A stretch of DNA of 64,000 nt from Proluteimonas flavola (GTDB lineage Bacteria; Pseudomonadota; Gammaproteobacteria; Xanthomonadales; Xanthomonadaceae), in NCBI RefSeq assembly GCF_021191705.1, contig NZ_JAIWPU010000005.1, positions 1 to 64,000 of the forward strand, given 5' to 3'. The notes beneath the pieces are model-generated. The model ran no database searches. It was not told where the DNA came from and worked only from the letters and a program-made list of their open reading frames with translations. Position numbers and translations under genes: made by a program. Below are positions 25,792 to 36,344 of the stretch, piece by piece; within the stretch, counting starts at the first letter, position 1, and each line of letters begins with the position of its first letter.

Positions 25792-28581
25792 ATGCCGATG
25801 TTTCGTCGCTCCCTGTTGCTTGCCTGCTTCCTGCTTTTTTCCAACGGCGCGGGTGCGGCCGCATCCGACAGAGCAGGCCCTGCGCTGCCGCCCGGGGTGA
25901 CCGCGGGCGCCAGCGTGGAGGGGATCAGCGAGTACCGCCTGGACAACGGTCTGACGGTGCTGCTGTTTCCCGATGCCAGCACCTCGTCCACCCTGGTGAA
26001 CGTGACCTATGCGGTGGGCGCGGCGCATGAGAACCATGGCGAAAGCGGCATGGCGCACCTGCTCGAGCACCTGCTGTTCAAGGGCACGCCCACCGTCGCC
26101 AACATCGCCGCGGAGTTCAAACGGCGGGGCATCACCTTCAACGGCACGACGGGGCAGGACCGTACCAATTACTACGGCTGGTTCCCGGCCAACGAGGAGA
26201 CGCTGGACTGGCTGTTGATGGCGGAAGCCGATCGCATGGTCAATGCGAACGTTGCGCAGGAGGAACTGGACAGCGAGATGACTGTCGTTCGCAACGAGCT
26301 GGAGATCGGCGAGAACAAGCCCACGAGCATCCTTGTGCAGCGCATGACATCTCAGGCCTTTCTGTGGCACGCCTACGGCAAGAGCGTGATCGGCAACCGC
26401 GCCGACGTGGAGAACGTACCGATCGAGCGGCTGCAGGCCTTCTACCGCACCTGGTACCAGCCCGACACCGCCACCGTGATCATCGCGGGCCGGTTCGACC
26501 CGCAGCGCGCGCTCGCCACGCTGCAGCGCACCTTTGGTGCCTTGCCGCGCCCCACCCGTACGCTGCCGGTCCGGTACACCGTCGAACCGGCGCAGGACGG
26601 CGAGCGAGAGATCAACGTCAGGCGGGTCGGGGAACTGCACCTGGTCGCGCTCGGGTATCACATACCGGCAATGGCGCATCCGGACGCTGCGGCGCTCAGA
26701 GTGCTGACCAACATCATGGGCGCCGTGCCTGGTGGTCGCCTGCACAAGGCGCTGGTGGTTCCCAAACTGGCGGTCAACAGCGAGAGTGCGGTGGACAGTT
26801 TCCTCGAGCCGGGACTGGCCGGGTTCTACGCCACGCCCACGCTCGGCAGCGATCCGGCACATGTGGAGCGTGTCCTGCTCGACCAGGTCGAGGGGCTGGC
26901 GGACAATCCCTTCAGGGATGAGGAAGTCGCTGCGGCGAAGCAGAGACTCGGCAACATGTACGATCGTGCCAGGAACAGCAACGTGCTGGGTGTCGCCAAC
27001 GCGCTTTCCGAGTCCATCGCAGCGGGCGACTGGAGGCTCGGATTCGTGTACCGCGACGCCATCGCCAACGTCACCGTTGCCGACGTCAACCGGGTGGCCC
27101 AGACATATCTCGTTCCGGTCAACCGGACCCTGGCGCGCTTCATTCCGAGCCCGGCGCCCCAGCGCGTCGAAATTCCGGCCGCTCCCGATATCGCGACGCT
27201 GGTCACGGGCTACGAGGGGCGGTCCGCGGTGGCCCCCGGCGAGGTGTTCGACAATTCTCCGGAGCATATCCAGGCCCGGACGCGCACCATGACGCTGGGG
27301 CAAGGGCTGAAGGTCGCACTGCTGCCCAAGCAGTCCCGTGGCAACCGCGTGTCGGCCGAACTGATGTTCCATTTCGGCGACGAGCAGTCCATCGCGGGGC
27401 GCCGGGACGCTGCCAGCTTCGCCGGCAGTCTGCTGATGCGCGGTACCCGCACGATGACCCGCGAGCAGATTTCCCAACGCTTCGACGACCTGAAGGCGCG
27501 GGTCTCGGTGGTGGGCGCCGGCCAGATGGCCTACATCGGCATCGACACCGACCGGGACAACCTGCTGTCGGCACTGCGGCTGGCGGCGGAGATCCTGCGT
27601 ACCCCGTCTTTCCCCGAGGACGAGTTCGAGCAGATCCGCTCGCAATCGATCACCGGAATGGAGGATCGCAAGCGCGAGCCGGGGCATATCGTCGACTACG
27701 CCATGCGCAAGCATTTCGATCCCTGGCCGTCCGGGCATCCGCGCGCGGTGCGCTCGCTGGATGAAGAGCTGGCGGGCGTCAGGTCGGTGAAGCTGGAGGA
27801 CGTGCGCGCCTTCCACCGCGATTTCTACGGGACCGCCGACGGCGAGGTGGTCGTGGTGGGCGACTTCGACGAGGCACAACTGCAACGGGAGCTCGATGCG
27901 CTGTTCACCGGCTGGGTGTCGCCCAAGCCGTTCGTCCGTACGCGCGAGCCGTACTTCCAGCCCGGCCAGGTCATTCGCGAGTCCTTCGAGACCCCCGACA
28001 AGGCCAACGCGGTAATCGTCTCGCGCAGCAACTTCCCGATCCAGGTCGACGACCCCGACCACCCGGCGCTGCTGGTGGCCGCACGCATCTTCGGTGGCGG
28101 CGCCAAGGCCTCGCGCCTGGGCGACCGTGTCCGCGAGCAGGACGGCCTGAGCTACTACGTCGGAAGCGGCGTGATCGTCAGTCCGGAGGACGACAACGGC
28201 GTGTTCTACATGCAGGCGACCTCCGCGCCGGAGAACATGGACCGGGTCGAGGCGGCGATGCGCGAGGAACTGCTTCGTTTCGTCCGCGATGGCGTGACCG
28301 AGCAGGAATTGGCGGACGCCAAGGCGGCCCTGCTGTCGTCCTACCTGGAGGCTCGCGCCACCGACGGCAGCATCGCCTCCGGACTCCGGCTGAACCTCTA
28401 CCTGGACCGCACCATGCAGTGGGATGCGGACTTCGAGCGCGCCATCGCCGGGCTGACCGTGGAGCAGGTCAACGAGGCGGTCAGGCGCCGCCTCAAGCCC
28501 GAGGCGGTGAGTACGTTCGTGGCGGGCGACTTCGACGGTAAAAAAGTGGCGAAAATCGGCACTGAAAGCGCGAATCCGTAG
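25792..28581 (+). CDS. M16-family zinc peptidase, periplasmic, two-repeat form
   Basis: A 929-residue protein with a signal peptide ([14 protein letters not shown], cleavage near residue 24) and two M16 halves. The N-terminal half has the inverted zinc motif HLLEH at residues 89-93 and the distal glutamate in [17 protein letters not shown]. The C-terminal half (from about 480) lacks the HxxEH motif, as is normal for the inactive half of pitrilysin-type clamshells. ATGs at 25774, 25792 and 25798 are possible; GGAG at 25784-25787 favours 25792 or 25798. It lies 89 bp after the receptor gene. Related periplasmic enzymes (PqqL, FusC) cut peptides or ferredoxin imported through TonB receptors, which suggests a role in processing the receptor's cargo. 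Confidence 0.9.
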   Translation: MPMFRRSLLLACFLLFSNGAGAAASDRAGPALPPGVTAGASVEGISEYRLDNGLTVLLFPDASTSSTLVNVTYAVGAAHENHGESGMAHLLEHLLFKGTPTVANIAAEFKRRGITFNGTTGQDRTNYYGWFPANEETLDWLLMAEADRMVNANVAQEELDSEMTVVRNELEIGENKPTSILVQRMTSQAFLWHAYGKSVIGNRADVENVPIERLQAFYRTWYQPDTATVIIAGRFDPQRALATLQRTFGALPRPTRTLPVRYTVEPAQDGEREINVRRVGELHLVALGYHIPAMAHPDAAALRVLTNIMGAVPGGRLHKALVVPKLAVNSESAVDSFLEPGLAGFYATPTLGSDPAHVERVLLDQVEGLADNPFRDEEVAAAKQRLGNMYDRARNSNVLGVANALSESIAAGDWRLGFVYRDAIANVTVADVNRVAQTYLVPVNRTLARFIPSPAPQRVEIPAAPDIATLVTGYEGRSAVAPGEVFDNSPEHIQARTRTMTLGQGLKVALLPKQSRGNRVSAELMFHFGDEQSIAGRRDAASFAGSLLMRGTRTMTREQISQRFDDLKARVSVVGAGQMAYIGIDTDRDNLLSALRLAAEILRTPSFPEDEFEQIRSQSITGMEDRKREPGHIVDYAMRKHFDPWPSGHPRAVRSLDEELAGVRSVKLEDVRAFHRDFYGTADGEVVVVGDFDEAQLQRELDALFTGWVSPKPFVRTREPYFQPGQVIRESFETPDKANAVIVSRSNFPIQVDDPDHPALLVAARIFGGGAKASRLGDRVREQDGLSYYVGSGVIVSPEDDNGVFYMQATSAPENMDRVEAAMREELLRFVRDGVTEQELADAKAALLSSYLEARATDGSIASGLRLNLYLDRTMQWDADFERAIAGLTVEQVNEAVRRRLKPEAVSTFVAGDFDGKKVAKIGTESANP

Positions 28582-28982
28582 TTGCGTGTCCCGGTGAGCC
28601 TGCCGGCGACCGGCTGCCTCCGGAAGGGGATAGCCGGTCCTGGGCGTTGGCTGCGGACCGGGTCAGGTCCGTGCCGGCAGTTGCTTCCGGAACCAGCCCA
28701 CCGCAGCGCCATGGCGCGGAATCCATCCGAGCGCCTTCCAGGCTGCCCACCGGTGCGGTAAGGGCAGGAGGGCTGCGAACCGTGGTGTCGCAGCCTGCCT
28801 CATGGACACGAGGCATCGCAGCGGATACTGGAGCGGGTCCTCATGGCGGTTGGTGGCAGTCGTGGGAGATGCGGCTTGTCATGCGGCGTGGGCTGGTCCA
28901 ACGTGCGGCGACACCATCGTTTGGTGTCGCCGTTTTTGTTGGTGGTCCGTCCCTCTTCGCTGTGCGCCCGTCCGGTGATTCG
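28582..28982. other. Intergenic region between the M16 peptidase and rimK
   Basis: About 400 bp with no supported gene. The one clear feature is the terminator-like hairpin at 28906-28937. The frame leading into rimK is open from 28647, but that part has no Shine-Dalgarno or similarity. Confidence 0.5.
28906..28937 (+). terminator. Intrinsic terminator before rimK
   Basis: Perfect 11-bp stem CGGCGACACCA (28906-28916) and TGGTGTCGCCG (28922-28932), 5-base loop, then five T at 28933-28937. It lies 325 bp after the M16 stop and 45 bp before rimK, so it may end the upstream transcript or act in the rimK leader. Confidence 0.8.
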
Positions 28983-29906
28983 ATGAAGCTTGCGATCCTC
29001 TCCCGCAACACCAGGCTCTATTCGACCCGTCGTCTGGTCGAGGCCGCGCGCGTGCGCGGGCACACCGTGCGCGTGCTCGATCCGCTGCGCTGCTACATGC
29101 GCATCAGCAGCGAAGGGTTTTCGATGCGCTACAAGGGCAAGCCGGTCGTCGGTTACGACGCGGTGATCCCGCGCTTCGCGGCGTCGGTCACGCGTTACGG
29201 CAACGCCGTGCTGCGCCAGTTCGAACTGATGGGCACGTTCGCGCCCAATCCGTCGGCCGCGTTCGCGCGTGCACGCGACAAGCTGCTGTGCCAGCAGCTG
29301 CTCGCTGCCGAAGGCCTCGGGCTGCCGGTCACGGTGTTCGGCGACAACCCGGACGACACCGACGACCTGCTGGCGATGCTCGGCCCGCCGCCGCACGTGA
29401 TCAAGCTCAACGAGGGCAGCCAGGGCGCGGGCGTGATGCTGACCGAGAAATCCTCTGCTTCGCGCGGCGTGGTGGAAGCGCTGCGCGGTCTGTATGCGAG
29501 CTTCGTGATGCAGGAATTCATTGCCGAAGCGCAGGGCGCGGACTTGCGCTGTTTCGTCGTCGGCGACCGGGTCATCGGCGCGATGCAGCGGCAGGCACCG
29601 CCCGGCGACTTCCGTTCCAACCTGCACCGCGGCGGCACCGCCAGCCCGGTCGAGACGACGCCGGAGGAGCGCGCGGCTGCCGTGCACGCCGCGCAGGTTA
29701 TCGGCCTGGGCATCGCGGGCGTCGATCTGATCCGCTCCGCGCGCGGTCCGCTGGTGCTGGAGGTCAACGCCTCGCCGGGCCTGGAAGGCATCGAAGAGGC
29801 GACCGGAGACGACATCGCCGGCGGCATCATCGAGCATCTCGCGGCCCACGTCGGGGCGACGTCGCCAGCGCGGCGCGCACGGCGTGCCGTTCCGAACGGA
29901 ACTTGA
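28983..29906 (+). CDS. rimK: RimK-type ATP-grasp glutamate ligase
   Basis: A 307-residue ATP-grasp ligase. The N-terminal domain begins [18 protein letters not shown] as in RimK. The ATP-grasp core has [37 protein letters not shown], the FRSNLHRGG motif and the metal-binding end [15 protein letters not shown]. RimK adds glutamates to the C terminus of ribosomal protein S6, and some members make poly-glutamate. It starts at the ATG at 28983, 45 bp after a terminator hairpin, and is followed by another terminator at 30031, so it is probably monocistronic. Confidence 0.92.
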   Translation: MKLAILSRNTRLYSTRRLVEAARVRGHTVRVLDPLRCYMRISSEGFSMRYKGKPVVGYDAVIPRFAASVTRYGNAVLRQFELMGTFAPNPSAAFARARDKLLCQQLLAAEGLGLPVTVFGDNPDDTDDLLAMLGPPPHVIKLNEGSQGAGVMLTEKSSASRGVVEALRGLYASFVMQEFIAEAQGADLRCFVVGDRVIGAMQRQAPPGDFRSNLHRGGTASPVETTPEERAAAVHAAQVIGLGIAGVDLIRSARGPLVLEVNASPGLEGIEEATGDDIAGGIIEHLAAHVGATSPARRARRAVPNGT

Positions 29907-30030
29907 ACGTTTTTTTTCCGGATTTCGACGGCGGCCTCCCTACGCTGCACGTCCGGAATGCGCTTGCACTCTCTCCACCCCGCGTAATCGGGGCCGCAGC
30001 GGATGACGGCAATCGGGGCAACACTCCTTC

Positions 30031-30060
30031 GACCCGGGCGGTTTCCGTCCGGGTCTTTTT
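30031..30060 (+). terminator. Intrinsic terminator downstream of rimK
   Basis: Stem GACCCGG (30031-30037) with CCGGGTC (30049-30055), extended inward by CGG and CCG around a TTT loop, followed by five T (30056-30060). The remaining gene-free DNA at 29907-30245 shows nothing else recognisable. Confidence 0.82.
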
Positions 30061-30245
30061 GTGCCGCGCCATGCGTGGCGGCGTCCGACGGGGCGAAGCC
30101 GCGGGTCGTCTGTCAGCGCGCCGGGCGATTTTGTATGCGCGACGACGACGGTCGCCGTGGAAGCATTGCAGCGCTGTGCCATCATCCGGCGCAGACCCGT
30201 ATTCACCGTATGCGCCCCCGCGGGCGCGACGCCTAAGGACACCCC

Positions 30246-30929
30246 ATGCATATCCTCGTCATCGAAGACAACCAGGACATCGCCGCCAACCTGGGCGACT
30301 ATCTTGAAGACCGCGGGCATACCGTCGACTTCGCCGCCGACGGCGTCACCGGCCTGCATCTGGCCGTGGTCCACGACTTCGACGCGATCGTGCTCGATCT
30401 CAACCTGCCGGGCATGGATGGCCTCGAGGTCTGCCGCAAGCTGCGCAACGATGCGCGCAAGCAGACGCCGGTGCTGATGCTCACCGCGCGCGACAGCCTC
30501 GACAACAAGCTCGCCGGTTTCGATTCGGGCGCCGACGACTATCTGGTCAAGCCGTTCGCGCTGCAGGAAGTGGAAGTCCGCCTCAATGCGCTGTCGCGTC
30601 GCGGCAAGGGCACGCATACGCGCGTGCTCGATGTCGGCGATGTCGAATACAACCTCGACACGCTCGAAGTGCGCCGCGGCGGCAAGCTGCTGCAACTCAA
30701 TCCGACCGCGCTGAAGATCCTGCAGTCGCTGATGGAAGCCTCGCCGGCGGTGGTCACGCGGCAGGAACTCGAAACCCGCGTCTGGGGCGAGGAACTGCCG
30801 GATTCGGATTCCCTGCGCGTGCACATCCATGGCCTGCGCGCGGTGATCGACAAGCCGTTCGACACGCCGTACATCCAGACCCGTCACGGCATCGGCTACC
30901 GCATCGCGGTTCCCGATGCGGCCACCTGA
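30246..30929 (+). CDS. OmpR-family response regulator
   Basis: A 227-residue regulator with a receiver domain (acidic residues E7, D8; phosphoacceptor Asp51 in IVLDLNLPGMDG; Lys in DDYLVKPF) and a winged-helix DNA-binding domain with LNPTALKILQSLMEASPAVVTR and the closing TRHGIGYRI. It is cotranscribed with the kinase that begins 14 bp before its stop. The pair follows rimK. Its target genes cannot be read from the window. Confidence 0.92.
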   Translation: MHILVIEDNQDIAANLGDYLEDRGHTVDFAADGVTGLHLAVVHDFDAIVLDLNLPGMDGLEVCRKLRNDARKQTPVLMLTARDSLDNKLAGFDSGADDYLVKPFALQEVEVRLNALSRRGKGTHTRVLDVGDVEYNLDTLEVRRGGKLLQLNPTALKILQSLMEASPAVVTRQELETRVWGEELPDSDSLRVHIHGLRAVIDKPFDTPYIQTRHGIGYRIAVPDAAT

Positions 30930-32283
30930 GGCCACCCAGGGCCGGCCGGCCCGGACACGCGGGCGCCGCCGCTACCGGCGGCGTCTGCGCAGTCGCATCA
31001 TCCTGTCGTTCGTGCTGCTCGGTCTCGGGCTCACGACGCTGTTCGCATTCCTGACCCAGGAAGCGCGCGATCGCGTCGAGAACACGCTGGTCGAAGATCT
31101 GATGAACCGCAACATCGACGAGTACGCGCGCCGCTACTACGTCGACCCGACGCGCAATCCCGCGGCCCCGGTCCAGCAGATCCAGGGGCGCGTGATCCGG
31201 CGCGATCGTTTCGAGGAACTGCGTCGCGACCAGCCGGACTGGTACGAACTCGGCGACGGCATCCACAATCTCAGCGGCGTCGACGAGGACGGCACGCCCT
31301 TCATGTACAAGCTCGCGGTGCGCAAGACGCCCGACGAGTGGTTCTTCCTCGCCTATGACATGAGCGAGACGATGCGCGGCTCGACCCAGTTCCAGCGCGC
31401 CATCTTCGGCTCCGTGGTGCTGGTCTCGCTGCTGTCGCTGCTGATCGGCTGGTGGTCGGCGGCGCGGGTCATGAGCCCGGTATCGGCGCTGGCGAACCGC
31501 CTGCGCAGTTCCGGCGATACGTCGACTCCGGAAGCGCTGGCCCCGCATTTCCCCGACGACGAGGTCGGCCAGCTCGCGAGCGCGCTCGACGATTACGCAT
31601 TCCGCCTGACAGAAGTCGTGCAGCGCGACCGCGAATTCAATGCCGACGTCAGCCATGAACTGCGCACGCCGCTGGCAGTGATCAAGGGCGCGGTGGAGCT
31701 GCTGCTGTCGCGGCCTGAGCTCGACATCAAGACACGCACGCGCCTGGAGCGCATCCAGCGCGCCGAGCAGCAGTGCACGGACCTGATCAGCGCGCTGCTG
31801 CTGCTGTCGCGCAACGAACGCGGGCACGGCGCGACCGATGTCGGCCGTGTGGTCGAGCAGCTGTTCGACGCGCACCGCGGCCAGTTGGCCGGCAAGCCGC
31901 TGACGCTGCGGCTCGAAGCCGGCGCGCAGCCGCTGGTCGTCGATGCGCCCGAGGCCGCGGTCACCGTCGCGCTCGGCAACCTCGTCGGCAACGCGATCAA
32001 GTACACGCTGGAAGGCGAGGTGGTCGTGCGGCTTGGCGATCACACCGTCGAGGTCGCCGATTCCGGCCCCGGGCTCAGCGCCGAGGACGCCGCGCGGCTG
32101 TTCGAGCGCGGCTATCGCGGCACCCATGCCGAGCATTCGCAGGGCGGCGGCATCGGCCTGTCGATCGTGCGGCGCCTGTGTGCGTTGTACGGCTGGCAGG
32201 TGCGCGTGGTGCCGGGCGCGGTGCGCGGGGTCGTCGCAACGCTGTCGTTCCGGCCCGAGCGGCCGTCGATGCCGGCGGACTGA
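30916..32283 (+). CDS. Sensor histidine kinase
   Basis: A 455-residue kinase with a basic N terminus, helices at about residues 28-46 and 163-180, a periplasmic domain of about 115 residues and a short HAMP-like linker. The dimerisation box is FNADVSHELRTPLAVIKG (phospho-His247), and the ATPase domain has N box L-G-N-L-V-G-N-A-I-K-Y-T, VADSGPGLS and QGGGIGLSIV. The start overlaps the regulator gene by 14 bp, which fits translational coupling. Signal unknown. Confidence 0.9.
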   Translation: MRPPEATQGRPARTRGRRRYRRRLRSRIILSFVLLGLGLTTLFAFLTQEARDRVENTLVEDLMNRNIDEYARRYYVDPTRNPAAPVQQIQGRVIRRDRFEELRRDQPDWYELGDGIHNLSGVDEDGTPFMYKLAVRKTPDEWFFLAYDMSETMRGSTQFQRAIFGSVVLVSLLSLLIGWWSAARVMSPVSALANRLRSSGDTSTPEALAPHFPDDEVGQLASALDDYAFRLTEVVQRDREFNADVSHELRTPLAVIKGAVELLLSRPELDIKTRTRLERIQRAEQQCTDLISALLLLSRNERGHGATDVGRVVEQLFDAHRGQLAGKPLTLRLEAGAQPLVVDAPEAAVTVALGNLVGNAIKYTLEGEVVVRLGDHTVEVADSGPGLSAEDAARLFERGYRGTHAEHSQGGGIGLSIVRRLCALYGWQVRVVPGAVRGVVATLSFRPERPSMPAD

Positions 32284-32322
32284 CGCAGGGTGCGGAAGGA
32301 GCGAGCGTCGTTCTTCGCCTCC

Positions 32323-32904
32323 CTATAGGCTCACCCACCAGCAGCCGAGATGACGGCGCAGACCGAACACGGTCTCTACGGTGCCGCCGCCGCTTGCGCC
32401 GGTCTGGTCGATCCGAAGCGACGTCGGCGGGCGCTCGGGCGCCGACGTCGGGATGTCGCGCGCGCTGACCCAGCCGGAAAACCCCGTGCGCTGCTGTGCG
32501 ACCACGGTCTGCGCCGGTCGCTGCGCGGTGATGTTGACCAGCGGCCGTTGCGCGATCGCATCGAGCCGTTCGAGGACCCGGTAGCCGCCGCTGTGGCTCA
32601 GGCCCTGCCAGTGGTAGAGGCTGGCCAGGCGATTGGTGTCGCGCTGGTCGATCGCGAAACTCAGTTCATGGATCAGCCCCCGCAGCTGACGCTGGCAACC
32701 GGTCCGCGGAAGGTTCGGCGGCGCATTGCCGCCCCGCGGCGTGCTCGCGGTCGCGCCCACGGCCGAACAGGCGCGGTCGGTGTAGACCGTGCCACCGTCG
32801 GGCGCGGTGCAGCGCCGCACCTGCGCCGACGCGCTCGCCGGCATGCACGCGGCCGCGATCGCCGAGGCGGCCAGCAGCAGGGCGGAGTAGGGATGGCGGG
32901 GCAT
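32323..32904 (-). CDS. Small exported protein, DUF4124-like N terminus
   Basis: A 193-residue protein with a signal peptide (cleavage near A-S-A-S-A-Q, residue 28) followed by a short domain, RRCTAPDGGTVYTDRACS, which resembles the DUF4124 motif (Y-x-C-x-x-x-G-x-x-x-Y-x-D-x-P-C) common in xanthomonad exported proteins. The rest matches nothing recognised; it ends with the hydrophobic L-G-C-W-W-V-S-L. Four cysteines are arranged so that disulfides could form. It converges with the kinase gene and ends 40 bp from it. Probably periplasmic; function unknown. Confidence 0.75.
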   Translation of the reverse strand: MPRHPYSALLLAASAIAAACMPASASAQVRRCTAPDGGTVYTDRACSAVGATASTPRGGNAPPNLPRTGCQRQLRGLIHELSFAIDQRDTNRLASLYHWQGLSHSGGYRVLERLDAIAQRPLVNITAQRPAQTVVAQQRTGFSGWVSARDIPTSAPERPPTSLRIDQTGASGGGTVETVFGLRRHLGCWWVSL

Positions 32905-32962
32905 CGCCGCAGCCTAGCGGCTGGCCGGCGATGACGACAGTGGCGTCATCACCGGCCGCGCG

Positions 32963-33787
32963 TCAGGACAGGCGCGCGAGCACGGCCTGGGTCGGCCTGG
33001 ACAGGTTGAGCGTATAGAAATGCAGCGCCGGCGCGCCGCCGGCGATCAGGCGTTGGCACAGCCCGGTGACCACGTCGGCCGCCAGTTCGCGGATCGCATC
33101 GGCATCGTCGCCGTGCGCGGTCATCTGCCGCTGCATCCAGCGCGGGATCTCGGCACCGCAGGCTTCGGAAAAGCGCCGCAGCTGGCTGAAGTTCGAGATC
33201 GGCATGATGCCGGGAATGATGGGGATTTCGACGCCCGCGCGCCGCACGCTGTCGACGAAATGGAAGTAGGCGTCGGCGTTGTAGAAGTACTGGGTGATCG
33301 CGGCGTCCGCACCGGCGTCCACCTTGGCCTTGAAATGGCGCAGGTCCGCGCGCGCGTCGTCGGCCTGCGGGTGGATTTCGGGATAACAGCCGACCTCGAT
33401 GCGGAAGCGGTCGCCGAACTCGCTGCGGATGAAGGCGACGAGATCGGCCGCATAGCGCAGGTCGCCCGGCTGGCCCATGCCGGACGGCAGGTCGCCACGC
33501 AGCGCGACGATGCGGTTGCAGCCGATCGCGCGGTAGAGCTTCAGCAGTTCGCGGATCTCCTCGCGGCTGCCACCCACGCATGACAGATGCGGCGCTGCGT
33601 CCAGCCCGTGCTGCTGCCTGAGCCGGCGCACGGTCTCGGGCGTGTGACTCAGCGTCGAGCCGCCGGCGCCGAAGGTGCACGACACGTATTCGGGCGCATG
33701 CACGGCGAGTTTTTTCGCGGTGCGGTCCAGCTGCGCGCGCTGGTCGTCGGTCTTGGGCGGGTAGAACTCGAAGCTGAGCGGGAGCAT
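32963..33787 (-). CDS. metF: Methylenetetrahydrofolate reductase
   Basis: A 274-residue TIM-barrel flavoprotein that reduces 5,10-methylene-THF to 5-methyl-THF for methionine synthesis. Hallmarks: SFEFYPPKT at the N terminus including the catalytic Glu, YVSCTFGAGGST, IVALRGDLP, AAITQYFYNADAYF and the end HFYTLNLSRPT. The start at 33787 gives M-L-P-L-S-F-E-F as in homologues; the frame extends 11 codons further without similarity. With ahcY (47222) and metK (59781) it covers three steps of the methyl cycle in the window, though in separate transcripts. Confidence 0.95.
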   Translation of the reverse strand: MLPLSFEFYPPKTDDQRAQLDRTAKKLAVHAPEYVSCTFGAGGSTLSHTPETVRRLRQQHGLDAAPHLSCVGGSREEIRELLKLYRAIGCNRIVALRGDLPSGMGQPGDLRYAADLVAFIRSEFGDRFRIEVGCYPEIHPQADDARADLRHFKAKVDAGADAAITQYFYNADAYFHFVDSVRRAGVEIPIIPGIMPISNFSQLRRFSEACGAEIPRWMQRQMTAHGDDADAIRELAADVVTGLCQRLIAGGAPALHFYTLNLSRPTQAVLARLS

Positions 33788-33996
33788 GCGCGGCCTGCGG
33801 CGACGGGGTGCGCGAATCATATCGCTTGATCGCGATGAATGCGAAGGCTTGGGGCGCGTCCCTGTCGTAGAACACGTCTTCCCGTCGGCTCCACGCGCGC
33901 CGGATCTATAATCGCCGGGTCGCCCGGCCCCTGCCGGGCGAAGCCCTTCGACGGTCCTGGTGCCGCCGACCGGCGTCCTCCCCCAAGGATCCCGTC

Positions 33997-35700
33997 ATGA
34001 AGAAATTGCTCAAGGCCCTCATCGGCCTCGTCGTGCTGGTGGCGATCGCCGCCGGCCTGTTCCTCTACTGGCCGCTGTTCGAACGTTCGCCGCCCGAGCC
34101 GGAAAACGCCGAGCCCGTGGACGTGGTGCTGATCGGCGCCGGCGTCATGAGCGTCACGCTGGCCACCTATCTGCAGGAACTCGAGCCCGACTGGCGCATC
34201 GAGATGTACGAGCGGCTCGACGGCGTCTCGCTCGAAAGTTCGGACGGCTGGAACAACGCCGGCACCGGACACTCGGGTTTCGCCGAACTCAACTACACGC
34301 CCGAGCGCGAGGACGGCAGCATCGAGACCTCGCGCGCGGTCGACATTGCCGAGCAGTTCGAGATCTCGCGCCAGTTCTGGTCGCACCAGGTCGAAGCCGG
34401 CCGGCTCGGCACGCCGACCGACTTCATCAACGCCACCCCGCACATGAGCTTCGTCTGGGGCGACGCGAACATCGACTACCTCCGCCGCCGTCACGCGGCG
34501 CTGTCGAAGGAGCCGCTGTTCAACGGCATGGCGTACTCGGAAGATCCGGCGCAGATCGCCGCGTGGGCGCCGCTGATGATGGAGGGGCGCGATCCCGCGC
34601 AGAAGATCGCCGCGACCTGGATGCCGCTCGGCACCGACGTCAACTTCGGCGTGATCACCCGTCAGCTGACCCAGGCGCTGCAGCGCAGCCCGAACTTCGG
34701 CCTGCACCTGCGCCACGAAGTGCGCAAGCTGCAGCGCGAGGACGACGGCACCTGGACCGTCGCCGTGCACGATCTCGCCGCCGACACGACCCGTTCGATC
34801 CGCGCGAAGTTCGTGTTCGTCGGCGCCGGCGGCGCCGCGCTGAAGATGCTGCAGCACTCGGGCATTCCGGAAGCCGCGAACTACGGCGGTTTCCCGGTCG
34901 GCGGCCAGTTCCTCGCCGCCGACAACCCGGCCGTCACCGCGCGCCACGAGGTCAAGGCCTACGGCAAGGCGGAAGAAGGCTCGCCACCGATGTCGGTGCC
35001 GCATCTCGATGCCCGCATGCTCGACGGCAAGCCGGTGCTGCTGTTCGGTCCGTTCGCGCTGCAGAGCACGCGCTTCCTCAAGCATGGGTCGTGGTTCGAC
35101 CTGTTCTCCTCGGTCAACAACCACAACGTGGCCGGCATGATGCGCGTCGGTGCCGAGAACCGCGATCTGATCGGCTACCTCATCAGCCAGGCACGTCTGT
35201 CGGATGCCGACCGCATCGCGGAACTGCAGAAGTACTACCCGGACGCGCAGCCCGCCGACTGGCGCCTGGTCACGGCCGGCCAGCGCGTGCAGGTGATCAA
35301 GCGCGATCCTGAGAAGGGCGCGATCCTGCAGTTCGGGACCGAGATCGTCACCGATGCCGACGGCAGCATCGCCGCGCTGCTGGGCGCGTCGCCGGGTGCG
35401 TCGACCTCGCCGAAGATCATGCTCGACGTGATGCGCAAGGCGTATCCGGCGCAGATGGACGGCGCCTGGCGCGAACGCATCCAGCAGATCGTCCCGTCGT
35501 TCGGACAGACGCTCAACACCGATGTCGCGCTGACCAACCGCATCCGCGGCATGACCAGCCGCGTGCTGCAGCTGCCATACCACGAGGTCCCGGTCGCGGC
35601 GATCGGCGACGGCCAGCCGCCAGCGGCGAACGACGAACTGCACGGACCCGACGAAGGCCCGGACGAGGCCGATCTCGACCGGCGCACGCAGGCGCTGTGA
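33997..35700 (+). CDS. mqo: Malate:quinone oxidoreductase with N-terminal membrane anchor
   Basis: A 567-residue FAD enzyme that oxidises malate to oxaloacetate and passes electrons to quinone. The FAD-binding motif [17 protein letters not shown] begins at about residue 43. Other Mqo marks are [27 protein letters not shown] and [22 protein letters not shown] lies 8 bases before the ATG. The first 27 residues ([15 protein letters not shown]) form a clear transmembrane helix not found in the roughly 500-residue soluble forms. It acts in the TCA cycle and respiratory chain. A strong terminator follows. Confidence 0.93.
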   Translation: MKKLLKALIGLVVLVAIAAGLFLYWPLFERSPPEPENAEPVDVVLIGAGVMSVTLATYLQELEPDWRIEMYERLDGVSLESSDGWNNAGTGHSGFAELNYTPEREDGSIETSRAVDIAEQFEISRQFWSHQVEAGRLGTPTDFINATPHMSFVWGDANIDYLRRRHAALSKEPLFNGMAYSEDPAQIAAWAPLMMEGRDPAQKIAATWMPLGTDVNFGVITRQLTQALQRSPNFGLHLRHEVRKLQREDDGTWTVAVHDLAADTTRSIRAKFVFVGAGGAALKMLQHSGIPEAANYGGFPVGGQFLAADNPAVTARHEVKAYGKAEEGSPPMSVPHLDARMLDGKPVLLFGPFALQSTRFLKHGSWFDLFSSVNNHNVAGMMRVGAENRDLIGYLISQARLSDADRIAELQKYYPDAQPADWRLVTAGQRVQVIKRDPEKGAILQFGTEIVTDADGSIAALLGASPGASTSPKIMLDVMRKAYPAQMDGAWRERIQQIVPSFGQTLNTDVALTNRIRGMTSRVLQLPYHEVPVAAIGDGQPPAANDELHGPDEGPDEADLDRRTQAL

Positions 35701-35709
35701 TCGACCCGA

Positions 35710-35734
35710 AGGCGGGCCCCGGGCCCGCCTTTTT
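35710..35734 (+). terminator. Intrinsic terminator downstream of mqo
   Basis: Self-complementary stem AGGCGGG (35710-35716) and CCCGCCT (35724-35730), extended by GC pairs toward the loop, with a T-run at 35730-35734. It starts 9 bp after the mqo stop. Confidence 0.85.
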
Positions 35735-35786
35735 CGTGTGCGATCCAGGCGCGCTACCCTGTCGCCCCCTCGCACACGACTGCCCG

Positions 35787-36344
35787 ATGTCCATCGTCCT
35801 CACCCGGTTCGCCCGCCCGCGCCTGTTTCCTCGCACGCCGCGCGGCAACACCATCCAGGACATCACCCCGGAGCAGTTCGAGGCGCACCTCAACAGCGAA
35901 ACGCCATGCGCGGTGCTGGATGGCTACGCGCCGTTCTGCAAGCTGCACGTGCATCGCAACTGGACCTCCACGCGCTGCCTGACGGTGCCGATCACCGACG
36001 CCAACCGGCACCTGTTGCGCTCGGGCTACGAAGCGCGCAACAGCGCGGAGCTGCCGGTGCTGGTGCGCTGGTTCGAAGGCGTGGAATCGCCGCGCGCGGA
36101 CTATCTCGTGGCGATCCTCTACAGCGCCGCGCAACTGGCGAAGGAAGGTTCGCCGATCGACGCCGACTGGGGCGTCGTCGGCTGCATCTACACCGCCGAG
36201 CCCGAAGAGATCCCGATGGCCCCGATCACGATGCTGCGCAACGCGCTCGGCGTGGAGGAGGGCGGCTCCGGCGTGCCGCTCGACCGCGAGGCCTATCGGC
36301 GCAGTGTGGCGTTCTGGGAGCGGAATGCGAACTGGCGACCCTAG
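35787..36344 (+). CDS. DUF3228-family protein
   Basis: A 185-residue cytoplasmic protein recognised by its opening region, which includes GNTIQDITPEQFEAHLN, and by the later D-Y-L-V-A-I-L-Y-S-A-A-Q-L-A-K-E and D-A-D-W-G-V-V-G-C-I-Y segments. No catalytic motif can be named and the function of this family is not established. The ATG at 35787 was chosen because the upstream extension overlaps the mqo terminator. It converges with the esterase gene, whose stop overlaps its last bases (36341-36344). Confidence 0.75.
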   Translation: MSIVLTRFARPRLFPRTPRGNTIQDITPEQFEAHLNSETPCAVLDGYAPFCKLHVHRNWTSTRCLTVPITDANRHLLRSGYEARNSAELPVLVRWFEGVESPRADYLVAILYSAAQLAKEGSPIDADWGVVGCIYTAEPEEIPMAPITMLRNALGVEEGGSGVPLDREAYRRSVAFWERNANWRP

